Positions 50,829-58,513 of a stretch of 64,000 nt of DNA are shown piece after piece. Both the position numbers and the translations under genes were made by a program. The DNA is taken from NCBI GenBank assembly GCA_041738345.1, contig JBGSPX010000059.1:235277-299276 (forward strand). The letters are read 5' to 3'. The notes below the pieces were generated by a model that was not told the origin of the DNA, made no database searches, and worked only from the letters and a program-made list of their open reading frames with translations. This DNA comes from Proteocatella sp041738345. Lineage in GTDB: Bacteria > Bacillota > Clostridia > Peptostreptococcales > Filifactoraceae. How positions within the stretch are numbered: position 1 is the stretch's first letter; the number at the start of each line of letters is the position of its first letter.

Positions 50829-53174
50829 TTATAATTGTTTATTATCATCACGATTTTCTACCCATCGACAACCCAGCGGTGTAATTAGTGCTCTTTGTTT
50901 TAGGGATTGCTGATAATTTAGTATATTAACCCGTTTAAACCCATCTAGTATATGGACATCATATATTTCTTCTACACTTGAATTATATTTTATTTCGCCC
51001 GCTATATTTCCTGTATCTAAATCTACGATTACTACACCTGCACTTATGTCTTTTTTTACTATATCTAAATCGCCAAAAGTATGTGTATTTCGAAGTTTGC
51101 TTACGCCAATAAAGGCATAGTTATCTTTAAAGCTTAAGCCCCTTATAAATCCATCAATTTTCGCAATTGTATTATAGGTTTTATTTTCTATATCTACCTT
51201 TATTAGTTCTTCTGAACCTGAAAGCAGTAAATATAGTTCATTTTTATAAATTCTTGGTGAATGAGGCATTGGAAGTTTATCCAAAATAATGGTATTTGAG
51301 TCTACATCCATTAATATGCCACTTGTCATTTTATTTTTTCGCCAGCCTTCTCTATCCGACGTACTCCCAAATCCAGTTACATACCTAATTTTTTCATCTT
51401 GGTCAACTGCCATTCCATTTAGATGACATAAATCCTCTGGAACAAATTTATCTATAAAATAAGGTTTCCATATAGGATTAAATGAATATTGTCCATTTAA
51501 TTCTGCTAGACAGCTAAATGAGGTATTTACACCCACTAGCCCTTTTGTTGTAAACGCGATATCATGTATATCTACATAATCTGTTTTAAATACAGCGGTC
51601 GGATAATAAAATGCATCATAGGTGTTCGGTTTATTGGGATAACTTTTTGCAAGATGCTCATCTGTTCTAAATACGGTAACCCCCATAGCGCCTGCTAGTG
51701 CCATTAAATCTCCTTTTATGGCTATTCCCATCGGTCTTTCAAAATCTCGCAAAAGCTGATGCATATTTTTGCCATCACTGGATAAAATTATAACTTTACC
51801 TGCTTGATAGGTTGATAATATCAGTGATATATTAAGTTTATTAAGAATTTTAAGCGATTTTCCAGTATAAGTACATTGAAACGGCTGCGTATTCTCTTTG
51901 ACTTCTTTTTTATCTTCTAGTGAAGCTTCTATCATTCCTCCTCCTACTATTTCATAATCTTCAACAATAACAAATCTACTGGTCTGCATAAGTTCTGAAG
52001 CCACATCAAAGGCAATCGGTTTTTCTGTTCGTAAGATACATTTAGCCACTTCATTTTTTTCAATAAATTCTTTTTGGATTAATGATAAATCTGAAGTGTC
52101 CAATACCTCTATTATTTCTTCTATTTGAACAGCTATTTTTGCCGTCAGTAGTTTTAAAAAATATCTTTTCCCTTTTTTCATGGGATTCTTGCCCAGCCAA
52201 AACAAATTAGTTTTTATAAGGGTCGTTGTTTCCAGGGGTTTTTCAGTAGCTTTAGCCATTATCTCACCACGTGTTATAAATATTTGCTCTGTAAGCGTCA
52301 CTCCCGCTGAATATCCAGAGGACATACTTTCTATGAAATCATCATTAAAGGATTCTATAGTTTTTATAGTTCCTGTTTTTCCTGAAGGATAAAATATAAC
52401 ATTATCATTTGAAAATAGTGTACCACTTTCTATAGTCCCTGCTATAATTCGCCTATTATCCCCATTTTCTGTAAATTTATACACATCCTGAACAGGCATT
52501 CTAAAAGGTTTAGTTTCTAATGAATCCTCTTTTTTAAATAAATCAAGGGCTTCAAGTATTGTAGGTCCTTTGTACCATTTCATCTCATATGAATTTACTG
52601 CAATATTGTCTCCATTTGTTCCACTAATCGGAATAAAATATTGTGCATTTAATCCTAATTTCGATAAAAATTCACTGTATGATAAAACAATTTGTTTATA
52701 AATACTCTCATCATATTTAACTAAATCCATTTTATTAATCGCAATACATATTTGCTTTATTCCAAGTAATGACAACATATATGCATGTCTTTTCGAGTTT
52801 TCTTGGATTCCCTCATGTGCATCTATAACCAGTATTGCGGCTTCCGCACGAGCTGCCCCTGTAATCATGTTTTTTAAAAATTCTATATGCCCTGGAGCAT
52901 CTAAAATCATATATTTTCTTTTTGGAGTATTAAAAAAGCATCTTGCTGCATCTATAGTAATTCCTTGCGACTGCTCTTCTTTTAGTGCATCTATAAGAAA
53001 TGCATATTCAAAAGGTTTTGCATTTCGTTTACAGTTTATCTTAATCTGCTCTAATTTCCCAATTGGAAGTGAATGGGTATCTGCTAACAGCCTCCCTATA
53101 ATCGTACTTTTCCCATGGTCTACATGACCTACGATTACAATATCCATATCTTCCTTTATAATTTGATTGTTCAT
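50829..53174 (-). CDS. Sulfate adenylyltransferase large subunit (CysN) fused to a TIGR03032 beta-propeller-like domain
   Basis: 781 residues. Residues ~10-420 are CysN, an EF-Tu-like GTPase that drives APS synthesis with CysD: G1 GHVDHGKST, G3 DAPGHIEF, G4 NKMD and the DIVIVGHVDHGKS start are intact. Residues ~430-765 match the TIGR03032/DUF4915 family: LSTYQAGKVIILSSDG, NTSFSCLAELNGQYSFNP, PEDLCHLNGMAVD and RYVTGFGSTSDREGW. Usual CysN or CysN-CysC is ~420-640 residues and never carries this domain, to my knowledge. Spacing to cysD is 17 bp. The added domain may bind a sugar or protein that receives the activated sulfate; that is inference. Confidence 0.88.
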   Translation of the reverse strand: MNNQIIKEDMDIVIVGHVDHGKSTIIGRLLADTHSLPIGKLEQIKINCKRNAKPFEYAFLIDALKEEQSQGITIDAARCFFNTPKRKYMILDAPGHIEFLKNMITGAARAEAAILVIDAHEGIQENSKRHAYMLSLLGIKQICIAINKMDLVKYDESIYKQIVLSYSEFLSKLGLNAQYFIPISGTNGDNIAVNSYEMKWYKGPTILEALDLFKKEDSLETKPFRMPVQDVYKFTENGDNRRIIAGTIESGTLFSNDNVIFYPSGKTGTIKTIESFNDDFIESMSSGYSAGVTLTEQIFITRGEIMAKATEKPLETTTLIKTNLFWLGKNPMKKGKRYFLKLLTAKIAVQIEEIIEVLDTSDLSLIQKEFIEKNEVAKCILRTEKPIAFDVASELMQTSRFVIVEDYEIVGGGMIEASLEDKKEVKENTQPFQCTYTGKSLKILNKLNISLILSTYQAGKVIILSSDGKNMHQLLRDFERPMGIAIKGDLMALAGAMGVTVFRTDEHLAKSYPNKPNTYDAFYYPTAVFKTDYVDIHDIAFTTKGLVGVNTSFSCLAELNGQYSFNPIWKPYFIDKFVPEDLCHLNGMAVDQDEKIRYVTGFGSTSDREGWRKNKMTSGILMDVDSNTIILDKLPMPHSPRIYKNELYLLLSGSEELIKVDIENKTYNTIAKIDGFIRGLSFKDNYAFIGVSKLRNTHTFGDLDIVKKDISAGVVIVDLDTGNIAGEIKYNSSVEEIYDVHILDGFKRVNILNYQQSLKQRALITPLGCRWVENRDDNKQL

Positions 53175-53191
53175 AAATTTTTCCTATCTTT

Positions 53192-54073
53192 CTACATATA
53201 TCCATCTTTTCTTAAATCTTCAAGTCCTCCACCATCTTCCTTGTCCTGTTCTCGTCCAGACCTTTCTGCGATATTAGAAAACTTTCCAATTTTAAGTTCT
53301 TCGACAATCTCTGCAACAGTACTTGCATTCGATTCTACTGGTTTTGTACAGGGATAACATCCTAGTGAGCGATATCTAATGCCATCGCCTTGATTAAAAT
53401 ATAAAGAAACCATAGGAATGTTTTCCCGCTGAATATATTCCCAAATATCAAGCTCTGTCCAATCCAATAGCGGATGAATTCTAATATGAGTGCCTGGTGC
53501 AAAATCGGTTTTGTACTGATTCCAAAATTCAGGTGGTTGATCGCCTATATCCCAATCATTATATTTATCTCGTGGTGAAAAGTATCTTTCTTTTGAGCGA
53601 CTACCTTCTTCATCAGCTCTTATCCCTACAATTACTCCAGTATATGCTGTTTTATCATTATCTAATTCATATTCTCCGGTTTCATGATTTATTCGGTACC
53701 TTTTCCCGCTTCCATTTAAAGTATCTGTCAGGGCTTTAGTTTTTAGGTTTTTACAACACTGAATTCTTGTCGTGGCTCCATCTGGAAAAGTTTCTTTCTC
53801 CCTAAGCGCTTCTTCATTTACTCCATAAATCATATCCAGATTCCATTTTTTTGCTAAGCCGTCTCTATAGAGAATCATCTCCGGTATTTTATATGCGGTA
53901 TCTATATGAACTAGTGGTATAGGTACATGCCCATAAAACGCTTTTCTTACAAGCCAAAGCATTACTGTACTGTCTTTTCCTATAGACCAAAGCATACATA
54001 AATCTTTAAATTCACTATATGCTTCTCTTAAGATGTGTATACTTTTATTTTCTAATTTATCCAATCTGTTCAT
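53192..54073 (-). CDS. cysD: Sulfate adenylyltransferase small subunit
   Basis: 293 residues, ATP pyrophosphatase-type subunit that forms APS from sulfate and ATP with CysN. The PP-loop appears as LWSIGKDSTVMLWLVRKAF (SxGKDS), then VPLVHIDTAYKIPEM, IVGIRADEEGSRSKERYFSPR and YRSLGCYPCTKPVESNA. Length is normal (~300). Start ATG follows GAGGAAATTTAGAGA. The gene lies between cysC (33 bp upstream) and the CysN fusion. In NodP-like systems the same protein supplies PAPS for sulfation, and in assimilation it supplies CysH. Confidence 0.95.
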   Translation of the reverse strand: MNRLDKLENKSIHILREAYSEFKDLCMLWSIGKDSTVMLWLVRKAFYGHVPIPLVHIDTAYKIPEMILYRDGLAKKWNLDMIYGVNEEALREKETFPDGATTRIQCCKNLKTKALTDTLNGSGKRYRINHETGEYELDNDKTAYTGVIVGIRADEEGSRSKERYFSPRDKYNDWDIGDQPPEFWNQYKTDFAPGTHIRIHPLLDWTELDIWEYIQRENIPMVSLYFNQGDGIRYRSLGCYPCTKPVESNASTVAEIVEELKIGKFSNIAERSGREQDKEDGGGLEDLRKDGYM

Positions 54074-54106
54074 TCTCTAAATTTCCTCTTTTTTTACCTT
54101 TCTTTT

Positions 54107-54649
54107 TTAAATAATATGATTTTGATTCAAATAATCCATTATTATTTTTGTTGACTGATACACATCTGATTGCACTGTATCTATTTTAATATTAGGTTTT
54201 TTAGGTGGTTCATAAGGTGATGAAATTCCTGTAAAATTTGGTATTTCTCCTTCAATTGCCGCCTTGTATAGCCCTTTGACATCTCGTTCAATGCATATTT
54301 CTAAACTTGTGCTAATATACACTTCTGAAAAATATTCCCCTCCAATTATATTCATTGCATTTACTCGCATTTCTATAAATGGTGAAATACACGCCACAAT
54401 TACTATGAAGCCTGCATCTTTAAATAATGCTGAAATTTCGGATATTCTTCTAACATTTTCATTTCTATCTGATTTTGAGAACCCAAGGTCTTTATTTATT
54501 CCATTTCTAAGACTATCTCCATCTAAGAGATACACATATTTTCCTATTTCAGATAAGTTTTTTTCTAAATTAATAGCTATTGTAGATTTTCCAGCCCCTG
54601 ATAATCCTGTTAACCAAATTACATGTCCATGTTGATTTAAAATATTCAT
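54107..54649 (-). CDS. cysC: Adenylylsulfate (APS) kinase
   Basis: 180 residues from the ATG at 54649, which is 6 bases after GGGAG; an upstream in-frame ATG at 54661 covers that site. Phosphorylates APS to PAPS, the donor for sulfotransferases and PAPS reductase. P-loop GLSGAGKSTIA, the DGDSLRNGIN motif, DLGFSKSDRNENVRRI and IVACISPF are all present. A separate CysC, not fused to CysN, fits Firmicutes. No PAPS reductase or sulfotransferase is encoded in the window. Confidence 0.95.
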   Translation of the reverse strand: MNILNQHGHVIWLTGLSGAGKSTIAINLEKNLSEIGKYVYLLDGDSLRNGINKDLGFSKSDRNENVRRISEISALFKDAGFIVIVACISPFIEMRVNAMNIIGGEYFSEVYISTSLEICIERDVKGLYKAAIEGEIPNFTGISSPYEPPKKPNIKIDTVQSDVYQSTKIIMDYLNQNHII

Positions 54650-54672
54650 TGGTTCTCCCATTTTTTATTGTC

Positions 54673-55422
54673 TTAAAAAAATAAGTTTTTAATATTTAAT
54701 ATGATAATTAACACTCCTATCAGTCCAAGTAAATTTTTGGGTTGAGTGCGTTTGCATACATACGCAGCTAAAGGTGCTGCAATTATTCCCCCTATAGCCA
54801 GTCCTAGAATGTATTTCCAATATGCGCCTATTCCAATAAATATAGTAAATGTTAACGTTTGTACAATAGTTACAAAAAACTCTGCACTATTTACAGAACC
54901 TACTGCATATCTTGGCGGATGCCCCGAAGCCACTATTGTAGAGGTAACTATCGGCCCCCAACCTCCACCTCCTATAGCATCGAAAAAGCCTCCTATTAAT
55001 CCAATAAACATCAGCTTCTTGCCTTGAATCAATTTTGAGGAGGTTCTAAATAGCCCTCTTATTAAAATTAATACCCCCATAATAAGCAGATAAATGCTTA
55101 CTAAAGGAGAAATAATATCTACTGGAAGTGAAGTAAGAATATAAGCGCCTATCGCACCCCCTATTACCCCTGGAAAAACAAGTTTCTTCAAAATGTTTTT
55201 ATCTATATTTTTCATTTTCCAGTGAGAAATTCCAGAAACAAATGTAGTGAATACTTCTGAAGTATGTACACTAGCACTTGCAATTTGAGGTGGAATACCG
55301 ACTGCCGTTAAAAATGTAGTTGAGCTTACGCCATATGCCATCCCTAGCGCTCCATCTATTGCCTGTGCTAAAAAACCTATAACAATAATTATACTGAAAT
55401 TAATATCCACTATTTGTTCCAT
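54673..55422 (-). CDS. TSUP (TauE/SafE/YfcA) family membrane transporter
   Basis: 249 residues, about eight helices. The typical paired blocks GFLAQAIDGALGMAYGVSSTT and GFFDAIGGGGWGPIVTSTIVASG mark the family, which moves sulfite, sulfonates, sulfoacetate or thiosulfate. First gene of the operon with cysC 12 bp after its stop; a sulfur-oxyanion importer (sulfate or its precursor) is therefore the natural inference. Its promoter region contains the AAACCTTT repeats at 55505-55533. Confidence 0.88.
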   Translation of the reverse strand: MEQIVDINFSIIIVIGFLAQAIDGALGMAYGVSSTTFLTAVGIPPQIASASVHTSEVFTTFVSGISHWKMKNIDKNILKKLVFPGVIGGAIGAYILTSLPVDIISPLVSIYLLIMGVLILIRGLFRTSSKLIQGKKLMFIGLIGGFFDAIGGGGWGPIVTSTIVASGHPPRYAVGSVNSAEFFVTIVQTLTFTIFIGIGAYWKYILGLAIGGIIAAPLAAYVCKRTQPKNLLGLIGVLIIILNIKNLFF

Positions 55423-55481
55423 TTTATTCCTCTTTTAATCTAAACAAATAAATCAAATTTTCATTTTAACAGTTTAGTTTT

Positions 55482-55560
55482 ATTATACTCAACATACATT
55501 TACAAAACCTTTACATTAATACAGTAAACCTTTGTTTTTTAGCTAAATCTATGCGATAAT
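55482..55560. promoter_or_regulatory. Divergent promoters with AAACCTTT direct repeats
   Basis: Minus: TATAAT (-10, 55487-55482), poor -35 at 55510-55505. Plus: TTGTTT (55532-55537), 17-base spacer, GATAAT (55555-55560). AAACCTTT occurs at 55505-55512 and 55526-55533, 21 bases apart on the same strand. One copy overlaps the -35 region of the sulfate operon, and the other that of the regulator gene. SARP-type regulators bind such direct repeats. Confidence 0.55.
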
Positions 55561-55621
55561 AAAATTAATTCTATTTGTTATACATAGCTCAAAAACTTAC
55601 CAATTTTAAAAGGAGATTTAT

Positions 55622-56563
55622 ATGGCAACTGCAATTATTATAGATGATGAATATTATTCAATAGAAGGGCTAAAAATAGAACTAGAATTATTAGGAGGAG
55701 TTGATGTGATTGCTACTTATGAAAGCTGTAGCACTGCATTAAATGATATAGAATCCCTCAAGCCCGATATTGTATTTTTAGATATAGAAATGCCTGAAAT
55801 GAGTGGTCTTGTACTGTTTAATAAAATTTTAGATAAAAGTCCTAATACAAAGATTGTATTTGTTACTGCATATAATGAATTCGCCGTAGAAGCCTTTGAA
55901 CTAAATGCCTCCGACTACCTTATCAAACCCGTTCGAACTGAGCGTTTAAAAAAAACACTTGCACGTTTATCCATTGATAAACCCTCAAAAACTTGCCATA
56001 AATCTGTTTTATTCGAATGTTTTGGACGCTTATCAATTATATTAGATGGAAAACATACTTCTATAAGCTGGAGGACAAAAAAATCTTTAGAATTGCTTTG
56101 TTATTTAATATGTAATCAAGGTCGATTTATTGCAAAAGAAAAAATAGGGGATTTGTTATGGCCTGATGCTACTCCTGAAAAAATAAAATCAAATTTTCAT
56201 CTTACGTATTATCACTTGAAGCGGACTTTTGAAGATTTAAACATTCCCTTACCCTTTGAATCAAAGCGAGGCTCTCTTTGCTTCAAAATTGATGGTATTG
56301 ACCTTGAAACTGTTCGTTTTGAAGATAATATATCACAGCTTGACATATTATCCCAGTCAAATATTGTTCTTGCTGAAGAAACTTTGGCAATGTATAGAGG
56401 CCTTCTTTTTGAAGAACACTATTTTTCTTGGAACACTGAATTGCAAAGCAAGTATGATATCTCCTATATGATTCTCCTTAAGAAGATAGTCGATTATTAC
56501 CAAAATATAAGTCCAGAGAAATATATGTATTATAAAAAAATAATGGTAGCTACATGTGAATGA
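55622..56563 (+). CDS. Response regulator with SARP-type output domain
   Basis: 313 residues. Receiver domain (~1-125): acidic pair IIIDDEYYS, phosphoacceptor in IVFLDIEMPEMSG, Thr in VFVTAYNEF and Lys in YLIKPVR. Residues ~130-225 form a winged helix (RTKKSLELLCYLICNQG, FHLTYYHLKRTFED) and ~230-313 a short BTAD-like helical domain (ETLAMYRGLLFEEHYFSW). The REC-SARP arrangement is known but uncommon in Clostridia. It is divergent from the sulfate-activation operon and convergent with a histidine kinase; it likely regulates the sulfate operon and its own gene. Confidence 0.87.
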   Translation: MATAIIIDDEYYSIEGLKIELELLGGVDVIATYESCSTALNDIESLKPDIVFLDIEMPEMSGLVLFNKILDKSPNTKIVFVTAYNEFAVEAFELNASDYLIKPVRTERLKKTLARLSIDKPSKTCHKSVLFECFGRLSIILDGKHTSISWRTKKSLELLCYLICNQGRFIAKEKIGDLLWPDATPEKIKSNFHLTYYHLKRTFEDLNIPLPFESKRGSLCFKIDGIDLETVRFEDNISQLDILSQSNIVLAEETLAMYRGLLFEEHYFSWNTELQSKYDISYMILLKKIVDYYQNISPEKYMYYKKIMVATCE

Positions 56564-56586
56564 CACATAGCTACCATTTTTCTATT
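56544..56586. terminator. Terminator between response regulator and histidine kinase genes
   Basis: ATGGTAGCTACATGTG pairs with CACATAGCTACCAT (one CA bulge), overlapping the stop codon of the regulator at 56561-56563, followed by TTTTTC and more T residues. The fold can serve both strands. Confidence 0.75.
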
Positions 56587-56606
56587 TTTGTAAAGTTATA
56601 TACGAA

Positions 56607-58466
56607 TTACACTTTTGGAATATTGAAGCTAAAACGAGTTCCTTTACCTAAAGTACTTTCTACTTTTAACTCTGATCCGTAAAGCATTTTTAATCGCCTA
56701 TTTATATTCGTTAGTCCTATTCCACCACTGAGTGATTCTCCACCAGTATTAATCTGCCTTACTTGTTCCTCTGTCAAACCAATTCCATCATCTTCTACCT
56801 CTATTTGCAGAGTATTTTCTACTTCTGAAATTTTTAATGTTACGGTTCCATAACCTACGCCTTTTCTTACCCCATGCCTTATTGCATTTTCAACAAGTGG
56901 CTGAATACTCATAGCTGGAACAATAGCATTTTTTACATCCGCAATATCATAAATCACTTCTATTTTATCTTTAAATCTTGCTTGTTCAATATGAACATAC
57001 GCTTTTACATACTCTAGCTCTGCTTCTAGTGAGGATTGGTAACTATCTGGTCTATAGCTAAAGGTATGATGCAAATACTGGGATAAGTCTAAAATAAGCG
57101 TTCGTGCACGTTCTGCATCGATTCTGCATAAACTAGCTATCACATTTAGTGTATTGTATAAAAAATGAGGTTTTATCTGTGCTTGCAGAAACATAATTTC
57201 ATTCAAATCCGCTACTTCTTCTGCGCTTTTAATCCTTACTTCATCTCGCTTTTTTTCTTCTATCAAAAATTTCATACGTTCTACAATAGCTGCTGACAGA
57301 AAAATCGCCTGCACTACAAATGCAATAATTGTAATATTAACTGTAAAGCTATTGTTTTCAACAAATCCCATATGTCGCGCCAAACTAATGATTAGACTTA
57401 AAATAACCATAATCCAGCCCAATAAGAAGAATTTAGCTTGCCTGTATTCTATTCTTGTTGATTTTATTCCAATATATATAATATAACAAGCTCCTAAGAG
57501 TGATAAATTATGCGCATACAGATTCGATATTGTTGAAAGCTTCATTTGGTCTAAAATCAAGCCTACTCCAATTGCACAATAAATCCATCTAAAATATTTA
57601 TTGTGTTTTGGGAAGTCCACTTTTATATCAAAAAATACTTTTGCAAAAGTAAGCGAGGTCAGCATAACAAGCAGCGAAAGTGATATCGTATTTTTCATAA
57701 ATATAGCGTACATATTTGGCATATACACGGAGAATACTCCAAGTAAGTCACCCTCATATATAACAAGTGTTATTAGATACATGACATACCAAAAATAAGC
57801 TTTGTCCCTTAATTCCAAAAATACAACTGTATTAAACAGAATAAGTGCCCCGAAAACCCCAAAAATCACTCCAATAAATAGAATCCGCTTATCCTTATAA
57901 TCAGTGAACTGTTTTTCTGTAAGAACTCTAATATCGTAATTTTGTGTAAAGGTCGAATTAAGCTTCATATATACATATTCATCTTCAGCCACATTTTCAT
58001 CAATTAAAAATGAAGGATAGAAAAACCCAATGTCCTGCTTTTGTTTGGCAAATCGCCATCCTGAATAGTATGATTTATATTTTAGTGGCAACTCATCTTT
58101 AACTGGTAAATACAATTTTACTTCAGCGACCGTTGGATTATATAAAAGTAAATACCTTTTTCCTAAATAGCTTGAGTTATCCTTTAGCTTAAACCTCACC
58201 CACCAATCGGATTTACTTCTTCCAAAGGAGAGTTCTGAGTTATCTTGTTTTATAAACTGTTCCGACTCTACATTTAATACATCTTTCAGTTCCATTTTGC
58301 TATCTGCATCCTCTATATATGAAACTGAAGTCATTTCATTAAACACATTAGAATTTTTTGTAAATAGACTGGAAATTTGTATAAGCAGCATACTTATTAT
58401 TATCATACTTATTATAAATATGCATACTTTATACCTATTTTTAGCTTGAGTCTTTTTATTACCCAT
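56607..58466 (-). CDS. 7TMR-DISM sensor histidine kinase (LytS-type catalytic core)
   Basis: 619 residues. A signal/anchor helix (~15-35), an extracellular 7TMR-DISM extracellular domain of beta-jelly-roll type (~45-190; WWVRFKLKDNSS is typical of carbohydrate-binding-like forms), seven helices (~195-400), a short coiled coil, then a His_kinase core QAQIKPHFLYNTLNVIASL with the His in KPHFLYN, and HATPase motifs VENAIRHGVRKG and DDGIGL. Convergent with the REC-SARP regulator and probably its partner. The extracellular domain suggests sensing of a glycan or small carbohydrate outside the cell. Start ATG behind AAGGAG. Confidence 0.9.
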   Translation of the reverse strand: MGNKKTQAKNRYKVCIFIISMIIISMLLIQISSLFTKNSNVFNEMTSVSYIEDADSKMELKDVLNVESEQFIKQDNSELSFGRSKSDWWVRFKLKDNSSYLGKRYLLLYNPTVAEVKLYLPVKDELPLKYKSYYSGWRFAKQKQDIGFFYPSFLIDENVAEDEYVYMKLNSTFTQNYDIRVLTEKQFTDYKDKRILFIGVIFGVFGALILFNTVVFLELRDKAYFWYVMYLITLVIYEGDLLGVFSVYMPNMYAIFMKNTISLSLLVMLTSLTFAKVFFDIKVDFPKHNKYFRWIYCAIGVGLILDQMKLSTISNLYAHNLSLLGACYIIYIGIKSTRIEYRQAKFFLLGWIMVILSLIISLARHMGFVENNSFTVNITIIAFVVQAIFLSAAIVERMKFLIEEKKRDEVRIKSAEEVADLNEIMFLQAQIKPHFLYNTLNVIASLCRIDAERARTLILDLSQYLHHTFSYRPDSYQSSLEAELEYVKAYVHIEQARFKDKIEVIYDIADVKNAIVPAMSIQPLVENAIRHGVRKGVGYGTVTLKISEVENTLQIEVEDDGIGLTEEQVRQINTGGESLSGGIGLTNINRRLKMLYGSELKVESTLGKGTRFSFNIPKV

Positions 58467-58513
58467 TTTAAACTCCTTCTGAAGCTATCCAAATTTCCAA
58501 TATTTTTTCTCTT

